DNA from: Gnetum montanum
Taxonomy: Eukaryota > Streptophyta > Gnetopsida > Gnetales > Gnetaceae
Direction of reading: 5' to 3'
Assembly: GCA_015680685.1 (NCBI GenBank)
Contig: MNCI01000898.1
Span: 1 to 61,620 of the forward strand
Length of the DNA stretch: 61,620 nt
Shown: piece by piece, positions 46,834 through 57,271 of the stretch
Layout of the letters: each line of letters starts with the position of its first letter
How positions within the stretch are numbered: the stretch's first letter is position 1
Translations under genes and position numbers: made by a program
The notes under the pieces: model-generated
Told to the model about the DNA's origin: nothing
Databases searched by the model: none
Seen by the model: only the letters and a program-made list of their open reading frames with translations

Positions 46834-47389
46834 AAAAAAAACTATAAAATATAAAAACTATAAAATAGCGTAAAAGAAAAGAAAATATTGAAATAATAAT
46901 TTTTTGGAAAGAAAAATAAATGTATAAAATTGCAATACTTATAAAATTAAAAAGGAAAGCAATAAAATGCAAGATAAACTTAAAATTGCATAATCAAATA
47001 AAACCACCTTACCTAACCCAGGACTAAGGTAAGGACTGCCAAAACATAGATTCAAAAATGGGATTGGAAACAAGGATTTAAAAAAAAAAAAAACAACAAG
47101 GAATAAGATTAAAGAAAAATGGGTGATGAGACCCGAAAGTTTTCAAGAAACGAATTTCTGAGAACAAGAGAACAAAGGGCTCAAAAATTCTTTAAAAAGA
47201 TTTTTCAAGGCAATGGCTGAAAATAGGAATTTTAAATAAAACAAGTTCGAAACAAGAAAAATAAAATTTTTCAGGAAATAAAAATTGAATAAGGACTGGA
47301 AAAGGACAGAAAATAAATATTTCAGAATATGGGATAACAATGGTCAAAGAAAGAACAAGAAAAACTGATAAATAAAAGGTTGGCGAAAG
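46834..47389 (-). other. leader between PBS and gag
   Basis: A-rich on the plus strand, non-coding; position between PBS and gag start fits an untranslated leader. Confidence 0.6.
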
Positions 47390-47407
47390 ACCCTTCTTTT
47401 AGCGCCA
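47390..47407 (-). other. primer-binding site (TGGCGCTA type)
   Basis: The minus strand reads TGGCGCTAAAAGAAGGGT, nine bases beyond the LTR end. Related to the putative PBS at 55684 (TGGCGCTAGAAGGAGGGC) and 59583. I cannot assign the tRNA with certainty. Confidence 0.75.
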
Positions 47408-47416
47408 AAAAGGTGG

Positions 47417-48557
47417 TGATGCATAAATTTTAGTCACACCAACACCAAGAAAGAAAACTTGTTTTAGGAGACTATTGCCTAGGGCACCTCCCGTATGGGT
47501 ACAGAAACCCAGGAATTCTCTCAGCTGGAGAGGGCTCGTGGCCTTTTGCAAATAATAAGCTAGAAAGAAATCTAGAATTTAAATTAAATAATTGTCTTTG
47601 ATATAATAAGTAATTAAAAGAACTGAATTTTCCTTAGTCTCGGTGACATTGTTGGTCCGTGACTACCGATGGTATCCACTACTGGGCAGGAAGGCTGTGA
47701 TCACCATGAGAGAGGGAGAGAAAAAAAAAAGAGAGAGAGACTATCCACTACAATCCACATAGAGCAGCAACTACAGTTCTCAAAGCCTGCCGTTGTTTGC
47801 CACCTTTGTGCATTGTCGCAGAGAGGAAGATCGTCCACCCATGTCTGCACCACTGTGACAAGCTCCTACCGTCTCCAAGAAAACCCACAAGGATCCAATT
47901 TTGAGCCACTAGCTCCTACTTTGGACCCTCCTCGAAGATCAACTAGAAGCCTATAAAGAAAATAAAAGAAAAAGGAAACTACTACTTAGTGAAGAGGAAG
48001 CTGCCCTTTCAGATTCTTAGCCAGAGCCTATTTGTGACTCCCTCCTCCCGATGATCCCTAGAGCCCCCCTCTAGACTTTATTTTATAGCTGCTGTGACCC
48101 TCCTTAATGATGGCTACGTTCTCTAATTTAAGTGTCCACTATGTCTATAACTTCCGAAATGTCTGCCATTAAATACCGTAACCACCATTATTAATAATTA
48201 TAACCACCATTATTAATGATTGTAATCGTCATCATTAATAATTGGTTCTGTCACCATTAATGATTGTAACCGCCACCATTAATAATTGTAACGACCATTA
48301 TTAATAGTTGTAACTGCCACTATTAATAATTGGTTACGCCACCATTAATAATTGTAATTGCCACCATTAATAATTGTAACGACCATTATTAATAGTTGTA
48401 ACTGCCACTATTAATAATTGGTCCCGCCACCATTAATAATTGTAATTGCCACCATTAATAATTGTAACCGCTATTATTAATAATTGTAACTGCCACCAAT
48501 AATAATTGTAATCGCCATTATTAATAATTGGTTCTGCCACCATTAATAATTGTAACA
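47417..48557 (-). repeat. 5' LTR of the gag-protease element, truncated in U3
   Basis: Closely similar to 41476-42688 from the TGATGCATAAATTTT edge through the GAGA run and the AT-rich array (48180-48557). It stops within the array, about 110 bases short of the LTR start present in the partner. The adjoining DNA is the upstream region of the GH81 gene. Confidence 0.9.
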
Positions 48558-48561
48558 GCAG

Positions 48562-48722
48562 GTTAAATATTCTAAAATCTCACTTTCAGTTCCCAAAGCT
48601 GAAACTCTTGTTCAAAATTTTATTGCCAAAACCCAAAACGTTAAATATTCTGAAATTTCACCAGGAGCTAAACCTTCAGCTGCCAAATTGCAACTCCAGT
48701 TCGAAATTTTGTTGCCTGAAAC
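48562..48722 (+). repeat. imperfect tandem repeat in the GH81 upstream region
   Basis: Two units of about 78-82 bases, starting GTTAAATATTCT(A/G)AAAT at 48562 and 48640, both containing a GTTC(A/G)AAATTTT(A/G)TTGCC phrase. They lie 70-230 bases upstream of the TATA box and so may influence the promoter. Confidence 0.8.
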
Positions 48723-48792
48723 TGTTTGCTAACATTAACCTATGACTGCAATCCTGGCCTGTCTGGTTCTAGTGTCGGCATGGATGCAGTCG

Positions 48793-48801
48793 CTATAAAT
48801 A
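48793..48801 (+). promoter_or_regulatory. TATA box of the GH81 gene
   Basis: CTATAAATA lies about 100 bases upstream of the start codon, in a non-coding stretch that is otherwise not AT-rich. Transcription would begin near 48825-48830, giving a 5' leader of about 70 bases. Spacing fits a plant core promoter. Confidence 0.7.
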
Positions 48802-48899
48802 CCTTACCTTGTCATGCACAGAAGCAGCTTCGTCGACAGATCCAATCAAGTTGGAGCAGAGAAGAGAACGAGGACCTCAGTGAAGGTGAATAAAACTTT

Positions 48900-51800
48900 A
48901 TGGCTGCCGCAAATCCATTTCCAGCAGTGTCCACCACGGTGGCTCCGGCGCCGTCGACATTTCTGCAACCGGCGCTGGCGGTTTCTCCGATACCTACAAA
49001 TGCACCGTGGGGGAACTACGTGCTGAACAATGGCAGCCAGCCTGAGTACATGCACCCGTATCAACTCAAATTCTCCTCCGGCGCTGTCTCTATCGGCTAC
49101 CCTAAGCGTACCGCTGACGCCACCTCCATTGTGCAAGCCTTCATCGCTGATATCATCGTATCCGCGGCCACAGGTGCAGTGTTGGAGTTTTGAGAATGAA
49201 TTTTGTATGCGTTTTTGTTTTTTCTTACGTGATTTTGATTTTGCCTTAAATTTTGATAATTTTTCATGCCGTGCATTATCAAAACGCTAAAAAATGTCAC
49301 AGGATGTGTGAATCTGAAACTGTGGTAAATAAATGAAGGTGTACGTAAGAAAATAGATGGACCTTTAAATGTGTTTATGATTATTATTCTTTTGTTGTAA
49401 ATAATTTAATAATATGATATGGAATTTGACGACAAATTTTTATGTATTTTTTTTCATGATTTTGGTGTAAAATATGTGCATTATCATAAAGCTTAAAAAC
49501 ATTTTTAAAGGTGTCAATCTGACAAATAGGCTTTTACATACTTTTTTACTTATTATTCTTTCATGATGAAACAAGTTAATGATAATATATTTAATGTTGG
49601 GCATGTAAATTGCATTGTTTTGCACTCAAAGCTATGGTTCACAATCACAGAAGTGTAGAATCATAAGAATCATGATTCACAAGACTTTGAATGGTGCTCG
49701 TAGTTGCAAAAATTGTTGAGGAATGGCAAAAGCATTGTTGTAGCTAAAACTATTATTAGAGATTCTTAGAGAATAAGATATTTTTAAAAATCCTAATGTT
49801 GATGATGAAGAATCAATCCGGCGTAGCAAGCAACACCTTAAGTATGTTAGCGTTGAGGTGTTTTTCTAAGCATATTGAATCACCTTAAGCAAATATTATA
49901 TTTAGCGTTGATTTTTATAAAGGAATATTCAACGTTGATGTTCATTAAGTGAAAAAAACCAACATTTTCTTGACACGAGGCTCTGAGGACATTTACGCTA
50001 AGAAATTTTTTTTTTGTTTTTGTTTTTCGGACGCAGGTGGCACCCATAGTTTGCTGTCGTACGACGACCTGAGCGTGACAATGAGGCTGCCGGGTCCGAT
50101 ACACATTCCCATAGCACGGGGAAGCCCCTACGTAACCGTCAACGTCATGGGCGGCAGCCTTTCCATCTCGTCACCGCATGCGGTGCAAAAGATGGTTGCC
50201 AGCTCCGGCGGGACCAAGCACAAGGTGTGGCTGAACAACGGTCACATCTGGGCTTTCTACTCACAGAAACCTCTGCAACTCACGTCTTCGTTGAAGGTGG
50301 CGCCCAAATATGTTGGGGTTCTCCGCATTTCTCTGCTCAGCGACGGCTCGTCCGGCGACCACTCGGCCATGGAGGCCGTCCTAGACCAGTTCAGCAATGT
50401 CTACGCTGTCGCCGGAACCGCCAACGTTGTCGGCACAAACCGCGTGCGGTACTCGTGGAAGACAAACAAGTGGAGCGGCAGCAACACGCGTTTGCTCATG
50501 TTGACCCACGCCGTGCATCGCCAGCTTATAGTCAGCCCAAATTATCGTAACCAGGTAATTATCACCGATTTAGGTATATATTTATATAATGTGTGTTTTA
50601 TTGTTTTGATGGACCATGAGGTGTTATGTTAGACAAAGAATTTTTGATCCGGAAACTTTATGGTTTAATGTTCGTTGACAATGCTATGTCCTTGGGTTAA
50701 ATACCCCTAAAAATTTGCTTGGAGGTCATAAAACTCTAATTTAACGTATGATTCTTCCATGAATCAACTTTGACATGATGGGTATTTAGCGGATGATGAT
50801 GTTTTATATCAATTATTTGGCTAAGATATTTTCTTTTTACAAATTAATGGAGTTATGGCTTTGGTTGAATTCTTTGCAAGTAGGAAGGATTTTTTGGATT
50901 TATTTTATTATTTGAAGAATTGATTCATTGGAAATTAAATTGTTACCAATATGTTTGTTTTGAAAACAAAAATCAAAACTAATGTTAATTCTTGCCATAG
51001 TAATTGTTTAGTTTGAGATTTTGTATGAGTTTTTGAGTTATAATTATCATTGTGTATTTTTATGAGAAGGTAATTTCCGTGAAAAAGTTCATGTCATGGC
51101 CCAACATAACAATTAGTTATTGACCTAGCAATGAGCATTTTGATTTGGAAAGCATAATAGTTTGATTCTAATAGTTGATGGTGAGTAGCTAATTTATAGA
51201 ATTCTAAGTGCCCAGGAGTAAATATGCCTCCTTAATATCTTATCCAAGCAAAATCATCATAACTAAATTTTCTGTGACAAAACCCAGCCTCCTTAATATC
51301 TTGGCCCGGCAATATCATCAATATTACCTATTTGTCTATGACAAGATCTAGCCAATTAGCAGAAGAAAACAATCATAATTAATGTTAATCAGCTTGAATT
51401 TGAATCTCTTAGTTCTCGTATTACCGTAATCAGTTAACTATGTATTTTCGCTGAGAAAGTTCAGTTTACACATAAAAATGCTCATATTTATCCAACCAAT
51501 TCTATATTTTACTTCGTTGCCATGCCAGGTCCATTACGACAGCATCGACGGTCCACTGGTTGCCGTCGTGGGCACGACGTGGCAGCTGCGGGAGTCGAAG
51601 CCGGTGCCGGTGCTGTGGCACTCGTACGGCGGCATGGCCAACAAGAGCGGCGTGGCGGAGGTCCGGGCCGCGCTAAAGGCGGACGTGGCGGAGCTGCCGG
51701 CGACTGCGAACACCGCGGCGAGCTACTACTTCGGCAAAGCGGCGGCACGCGTGGCCCGCCTCGCCCTCATCGCGGAGGAGGTGAACCTGCCGGCGGTGCT

Positions 51801-52707
51801 GCCGGAGCTCACGTCGTGGCTGGACAACGCCCTGACGCCGTGGCTGACGGGCGAGCAGACCGCCAACGGTTTCCTCTACGACACCCGCTACGGCGGCATC
51901 GTGACGGTGGCCGGCGAGGCCGACGGCGGCGCGGACTTCGGCAACGGACTGTACAACGACCACCACTTCCACTACGGCTACTTCGCCTACGCCATGGCGA
52001 CGCTGGTCAAGTTCAGGCCGCAGTGGGGGAAACAGTACGGAGCCAAGATGGAGGCGCTGGTGCACGATTTCGCGTACCCGGGGCGCGACTCCCGCCACTT
52101 TCCGCGCTTCCGGCACTTCGACTGGTGGAAGCTCCATTCCTGGGCCAGCGGACTGACGGAATTCGGGGACGGGCGAAACCAGGAGAGCGTCAGCGAGGCG
52201 CTCAACGCCTACTACGGCGCCGCGTTGCTGGGCCGCGCTCTCGGTGACCGAGACATGGCCGACGCCGCCGCGACGGTGCTTTCGTTGGAGATGAGGTCCG
52301 CCAAGGCGCTGTGGCTCGTCAAGCAGGGCGGCCGCGGTGTCTACGATCCCGCGTTTGCCGCTGCGAATCCCGTGGCGGGGATCGTGTGGGCCAACAAGCG
52401 CGACAGTAACCTGTGGTGGGCCCCCGAGGAATGGCGGGAGTGCCGTACTGGGATTCAGATTCTTCCGCTGCTGCCGCTCACGGAGGTTCTGTACTCGGAC
52501 AAGGCGCACGTGCGGAGGTTGCTGGAGTGGACGCGCCCGTCCCTCGCTCGGGACGGCGTTCTGGATGGCTGGCGCGGGTTTTTCTATGCGTTGGAGGCCG
52601 TCCTGGATCCGGAGGCTGCAATTGCCGGCGTCCGCGCTCTCAAGGCTCACGATGATGGCAACTCGCTCACGAATCTGCTGTGGTGGATCTACTCCCGCCG
52701 TACCTGA
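48900..52707 (+). CDS. endo-1,3-beta-glucanase, glycoside hydrolase family 81
   Basis: Three exons give one continuous 656-residue protein: 48900-49173, 50037-50554 and 51529-52707 (stop TGA). Both introns have GT-AG ends and phase is kept (the first splits a Gly codon, the second falls between codons). The match to plant GH81 is clear along the whole length: PTNAPWGNYVLNNGSQPEYMHPY and THSLLSYDDLSVTMRLPG N-terminal blocks (quoted in part), then SIDGPLVAVVG, YYFGKAAARVARLALIAEEV, GADFGNGLYNDHHFHYGYF, KLHSWASGLTEFGDGRNQES and NSLTNLLWWIYSR. The family's catalytic Asp is D408 (NDHH) and the two Glu are E483 and E487 (NQESVSE). GH81 enzymes are inverting endo-glucanases that cut beta-1,3-glucans such as callose or fungal/oomycete wall glucan; the soybean glucan elicitor-binding protein belongs here. 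The first 30 residues are Ala/Pro/Ser/Thr-rich and show no clear signal peptide. The coding exons, especially the third, are far GC-richer than the surroundings. No frameshift or stop is seen, so it looks functional. Confidence 0.94.
49174..50036 (+). other. intron 1 of the GH81 gene
   Basis: Donor CAG|GTGCAG at 49174 and acceptor GACGCAG| at 50036, preceded by a T-rich tract. AT-rich, 863 bases, with no gene or element recognised inside. Confidence 0.9.
50555..51528 (+). other. intron 2 of the GH81 gene
   Basis: Donor CAG|GTAATT at 50555 and acceptor TGCCAG| at 51528. AT-rich, 974 bases. It contains a short repeated phrase CCTCCTTAATATCTT (about 51228 and 51288). Otherwise nothing is recognised. 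Confidence 0.9.
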
Positions 52708-52708
52708 A

Positions 52709-53628
52709 GTTTTTTGGTTTTGTGTCTGGCAGCCACGGTGGTCTGTCGTTTTTCGTAAAGATTTCAAGGTTTCAGTGAAATGTGTTTTTGTGGCTGCCTT
52801 GATGGACGGGTCTGTCGTTTTTGGTAAAGATTTCAAGGTTTTAGTGAAATGTGTTTTTGTGGCTGCCTTGATGGACGGCGGCAGAGGAAAAACGATAAAC
52901 ATCCGTTGTTTCGCGGTTTGTTTGTCTCCGCCGCGAAAGATTGGGCGTTTTGGTTGGAGACCATAAACAAACAAGTGTTTTTGGGATTACAAATTCACAT
53001 TTTTCTTTTTGAATATATTGCGCTTAGTAATATCATTTCGGGCATTTTTACGGCAGAGAATTACAACTATTAATCTATAACAGCGGACTAGATTTTAATT
53101 TCTTATCACACTTTATAAACAGGAATTGACAATTTCGCTTTCCATTTCTCATTGTAATTCGGCAACCCGTTATAATACGTTATCGTATTCCACAGTGCAT
53201 CAGTCATAAAAATATTTAATTTTTTGGTTTTTTTGATTTCTCTTGTCGGCATTGCAATTTTTATATAGATATCATTTAAACATGAGTCAGACACTGCATA
53301 CATTTATACTTTAAGCGCCTGCTGCATCATACGGAAACTGAGATGTTGCTTCCGATCCAAAGAAGGAAGCAAATGCATAAGTATGCTCCACAGCTGCTTA
53401 TGGCTGAAAAACAGTAATTTGCGGGAGGGTTCAACCCTTTCTGGTTATGCCATAGTCTTGAACCGGACACGGACGTAAAAGGAACTCCACAATAGATTTG
53501 AAAATTTAAAAAAGAAGATCAAGAACAGAGCGCCCTTTTGGAATGTACAATCAAATAACGTTGAATATTAAAAGGTATCCTAGCATGAAACGATGGGAGC
53601 GGCAGTGCTTCAAGTTCTGTATATTCTC
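52709..53628 (+). repeat. duplicated segment, copy A (directly after the GH81 stop codon)
   Basis: This 920-base segment is almost the same as 57272-58153. Identity begins at GTTTTTTGGTTTTGTGTCTG, two bases after the stop codon, and ends at TGTATATTCTC. It must hold the 3' untranslated region of the GH81 gene. Copy A has an extra 69-base tandem unit (52741-52878) and lacks about 22 bases found in copy B near 57852. No terminal inverted repeats or TG...CA ends were seen. Confidence 0.93.
52741..52878. repeat. 69-base tandem repeat inside copy A
   Basis: GTCTGTCGTTTTT(C/G)GTAAAG starts at 52741 and again at 52810; the units match apart from a few bases. Copy B has a single unit. Confidence 0.92.
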
Positions 53629-54280
53629 CATATGAATCTGTGCTGCCTAGACAGGAAAGAAGGATAGATTTTGCTAACGATCTGCACACTCTATATCTTG
53701 GTAATTCCAGGATGTGTACAAGGAATCAAACACTCATGGCTTTAAAGCAGCTTAGGGTTATACTTTCCTCGTTTTAATAACTAGATTTAATCAATTAAAT
53801 TATACATTTTTATTTAACTTAGTTACAATCAAACAACTTATCATATGCCTTGCTTAGACTAATTATATTGCTAAGACTTACTATTAGTTTAAGTGGAAAG
53901 ACAACAAGATGTTATTATAGTCTAATTCTCTAAACAATAATGCTAGTACCATGCAGGGATTACAACATACTCTATAGCAATGCTTGTAGATTGTATGGTA
54001 AAGCTTTGGGCATTGAAACATCCTAAAAAATTCGAAGTCATTCTTGCTTCACCAGACCTTGCAATTCGTACAGCGTCATGACAGTTCTTCTGGAGGAGAA
54101 TGTTCTAAATTCAGGCCAGCCAGTTCAGCAAATTTTCTACTTTAGGTGTAAATAGGCTCTACAGATCATTCTACCTGTCCACCTATGTAGTTTGCCCAGC
54201 CGACAGCCTACTCAGAAACGATGCGCAAAGTTGACAGCAACGCTCAGGATGCACAAAACAGTTCAACAAGTTTTCTAAGT
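53629..54280. other. unassigned DNA
   Basis: No gene recognised. It probably includes the start of LTR X, but that start could not be located because no second copy is in the window. Confidence 0.45.
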
Positions 54281-54289
54281 CACGAAGTC

Positions 54290-54730
54290 TACTATGCTAC
54301 GCTATGCCCCGCTATGTAGCGTAGCAAGCTTTAGAAAGCAATTGCAGAACGAAGTGTCACGCTACGCTACGCTACGTAGCATGGCGTAGCATGGCAAATA
54401 GTTATACAACGAGTTCCCTTGCTCAACCTCAAGTCCTTCAACAATGTCCCTTTCCGTCAAGAAGTGGCGAATCATGTCTGCTGCTATGCTACGTTGAGCT
54501 ACATGGCGCAACGATGCGTAGCAATCCTGCGAAAGAGAAAGAAGGTAGCTCAAAAAGCAGAATCAATAAGTTTGCAAGTCTCGCAACATAGGAAGCAAAG
54601 TTGCAAATCGGCAAAGTTTTCACGACTAAGGCTAGCCGCTACGCTATGTAGTGTAGCAAGCATGCAACATACATGTAGCAGAACACACGACAAGGTGCTA
54701 CGCTATGCCAAGCATGCTACGCTATAAAGC
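54290..54730. repeat. GCTACGC/GCGTAGC inverted-repeat cluster in LTR X
   Basis: At least five clusters are present. TGCTACGCTA (54295-54304) and TAGCGTAGCA (54317-54326) form perfect 10-base arms, and GCTACGTAGC (54371-54380) is a perfect palindrome. Similar phrases follow near 54490-54530, 54638-54655 and 54698-54725. They lie upstream of the TATA box at 54953. Confidence 0.88.
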
Positions 54731-55528
54731 ACAACAAAGCATGCATGTGGTTGTGCGACATCAATGCACTTCACCTAATTGGACCATTGGCACACGTCTC
54801 CAGACGCTAACAACGTAATTAAGGCGTGGCAGGCTCGCATTACAATAGTCATGCAAGTCCAACGGTCATGTATGGCATGTGCAACACAAGCAAGTCAACA
54901 TGGGCCCAAGGCACGTGGCGTCCAAACCACCCCTTTCGCGTGCCCTCGATCCTATAAATACCTTGATAAGCAACATTCAAAGGGTTCAAATTTTTCCAAC
55001 AAGCAGCATTTCAAAAAGTGTTGGAAATTTTCCCAACTCTTGGAATTTCTCTCTCTTTGGCACTCAAGTTCTCTTCCCGGCACATTGTAACATCAAGCAT
55101 TGTAAGCTTTCTGTTTGACACTGCAAACAGTTAGCATTTTCAGCTAGCATTTTGTCCCATCCCGCTTCTACCACCTTTGGTAGAATCGCCACATCGTCAA
55201 CACCCAAAGTCTATGCCCAAGCATACAACCTGTTTTGCTCGCATGTCCTGGTTACTCTCGGGATCTCTGCACTCCACCACGCTGTGCAACCGACTGTATC
55301 CACCTTGACAAAGCAAACTTGTAGTTTCGGAGTGGTGCATTTTCCTAATTGTATTTTACTTTGTTTTCTGCTTATTATTGCATTTTGCACTATTTTTTCT
55401 GCTTTATTTACTTTCAAGCATTACTTCGCATTTTCGTCCCCATTTCAAAAATATATGTTGCAAAAGGCTATATAGATTCTGATTAAGTCCCTATCTGATT
55501 GACCAGACCGTTCAGGGTGCCCCGTATC

Positions 55529-55622
55529 CGCTCACACCCAGCACGGCCCTCCCGCGGATACGAGGTCGAAACTANTCGCTCACACCCAGCACGGCCCTCC
55601 CGCGGATACGAGGTCGAAACTA
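55529..55622. repeat. 46-base exact duplication across a single N
   Basis: CGCTCACACCCAGCACGGCC and its continuation occur at 55529-55574 and 55577-55622 with N at 55575 between them. An assembly join is the most likely cause. Confidence 0.9.
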
Positions 55623-55683
55623 TCGCACCTGTTGACCCCTTGGTGTTTTCCAACCATCGACGTTTTCGATCGTTACAGTTTTC

Positions 55684-55701
55684 TGGCGCTAGAAGGAGGG
55701 C
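55684..55701 (+). other. primer-binding site of element X
   Basis: TGGCGCTAGAAGGAGGGC, six bases after the LTR end. Related to the PBS of the gag-protease element and of element Y. Confidence 0.72.
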
Positions 55702-55789
55702 CTTTTGGTGCCTTTTCCGCGTGTCACGGTAGTTCTGTGAGCCTTCTACACCCTGATACGCATAAGCGTAAACATGACACCCTTTTGTG

Positions 55790-56230
55790 GTTGTTTACGC
55801 TTTGTGCAGTGCAGATTGGTCGCCTTGACGGTTCCTCGGGAGCCCTACAGAACACAAGGCCTCTGATCGCCAGCTAACTAGCTCGTTTTACGGTTGTCTT
55901 GCATGCGTTCTGTACCCCATCTCACGTGGTACAGATCAGTCGCTTCGATGATCCCTCGGGGACCTTGCGAGACGCAAAGCCTTCTTGATCGCTAGTTAGC
56001 TTGCCCGTCTTACGGTAGTCTTGTATGCGTTCTGTACCCCATCTCGCGTGGTACAGATCGGTTGCTTCGATGGTCCCTTGGGGACCTTGCGAGACGCAAA
56101 GCCTTCTTGATTGCTAGTTAGCTTGCCTGTTTTACGGTAGTCTTGCATGCATTCTATACCCCATCATGCGTGGTATAGACCGGTCGCCTCGACGGTTCCT
56201 CTAAAATCCTGTAAGACGTAAGACCTTCTT
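55790..56230. repeat. four-copy tandem repeat, about 122-base unit, in the element X leader
   Basis: Units carry TCTGTACCCCATCTCACGTG-like and GGGGACCTTGCGAGACGCAA-like phrases. Phrase starts near 55798, 55915, 56037 and 56159 give a spacing of about 120 bases. The outer copies are more diverged than the inner two. Located between PBS and gag. Confidence 0.88.
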
Positions 56231-56312
56231 TTTTTCTATTTTCCAGTTTCTTTGTCCTTTCGCACTCTTTTGCATAACTTTTTGCACTTTTAGCATAACT
56301 ATTTTCTTAATA

Positions 56313-57271
56313 ATGGCTTTTTCGAACACTGTCGCCCACACCTTTAACGTTGAAGTTCCCATCACGGTTCAAGGCACTACTGGTGCTGAACAACCACCGA
56401 ACCAGACATTGGAGGTACATTGATATCTTAGAATCCAAAATTGAGGACCTGAGAGATTGGCCCAGCAACATGAGCGTTATAGCTTCCTCTGTGTAAAGGT
56501 GCAGGAAAATCTGCCCTTGGATGTACACAAACTTGAGGACAAACGCAACTTCGAGTTCGCTTACTGCAACGGGAAGGAGTTTGTTCCTACTCTCGGCATT
56601 TCCTTACCTTTAACACAAGTAGACCAAAGGCTTTTAGACCAATTAATCCAGTTGGCTATGCTTAGGGAGCAACAGGACACTGCGTCCAACCAAGATGATG
56701 CCTTTCAGGACGGACAGGAGGAACTCGATTCCCAATCAAATGAGGGAGGTCCAACCAACCTTGTTCTTGTCCCTCCTACCCAGTCCTTCTGGGCCAAGCT
56801 GCTGTCTGTCACCGCTCTCTTTGTGATTACACCTATGCTTTTGCAACCTACGATTACATCCGCTATGGGTAGCCACACTAATCCTGCGGCGTTTCAATGC
56901 CCTCTTTCGCCTGTTTCACCTATGTCGTTTGCAGCTATTGCCCCTTTGCAAACTATTCAGTAGTCCATCCCTATAGCACATCATACGCCAATCGTGGCTA
57001 CCCTGCCACATGTGCGTATCGTGCCTATTTCACAATCGTACACGACTTCTGTTTCCATTCCTACATTCATGCCTGTTTCACCCACTCTGGCAAGCCCCGG
57101 CTTGTCCACATGGTGGGTCCCATTTGCTTCTTAGCCTATTGCGCAACCGTCGCAGATATTTCATTACGTCCATTCGCAAGCCCACTAAGCCTTGCAGATG
57201 GTACAACCCAACACAAGGCTATCGTCTACGCTGCCGGCAACACAAGCGGTCCATCCGGTAGCCCAACCCGT
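56313..57271 (+). pseudogene. gag-like gene of element X, truncated
   Basis: ATG at 56313 begins MAFSNTVAHTFNVEVPITVQ at the place expected for gag after PBS and leader. After two early stops the frame is open from 56457 to 56963, with RYSFLCVKVQENLPLDVHKL, a LTQVDQRLLDQLIQLAML helix-like segment and an acidic Gln-rich stretch. A Pro/Ser/Thr-rich tail continues with stops to 57271, where copy B of the duplicated segment begins. No capsid or zinc-knuckle motif was identified, so the gag call rests on position. Everything downstream in the element is missing. Confidence 0.55.

Larger units (their letters stand above)
41476..48557 (-). mobile_element. gag-protease-only LTR element (gypsy-derived, non-autonomous)
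   Basis: Two closely similar LTRs (41476-42688 and 47417-48557) flank a minus-strand interior with PBS, gag and protease, followed by about 1.6 kb of mostly non-coding sequence up to the PPT. No RT, RNase H or integrase motif was found, so the element would depend on enzymes from elsewhere. The right-hand (5') LTR lacks the U3 start that the left one has. The same gag-protease type is at 7621-9714. Confidence 0.82.
54090..55677 (+). repeat. LTR of element X (left limit uncertain)
   Basis: A TATA box (TATAAATA, 54953-54960), a TTGTAACATCAAGCATTGTAA-like stretch typical of LTR R regions and a TTACA end six bases before a PBS define its right part. U3 is filled with GCTACGC/GCGTAGC phrases. The left end is approximate. 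Confidence 0.6.

Noticed and set aside
51522-52247. 241-codon and other long plus-strand frames overlapping exon 3
   Set aside because: They are out-of-frame readings of the same GC-rich exon, Arg/Gly-rich and of low complexity, without domain features.
51673-52974. 433-codon open frame on the minus strand opposite GH81 exon 3
   Set aside because: It is the antisense of a GC-rich exon with biased third positions, extends into the 3' repeat, and has no recognisable motif; the sense frame is plainly GH81.
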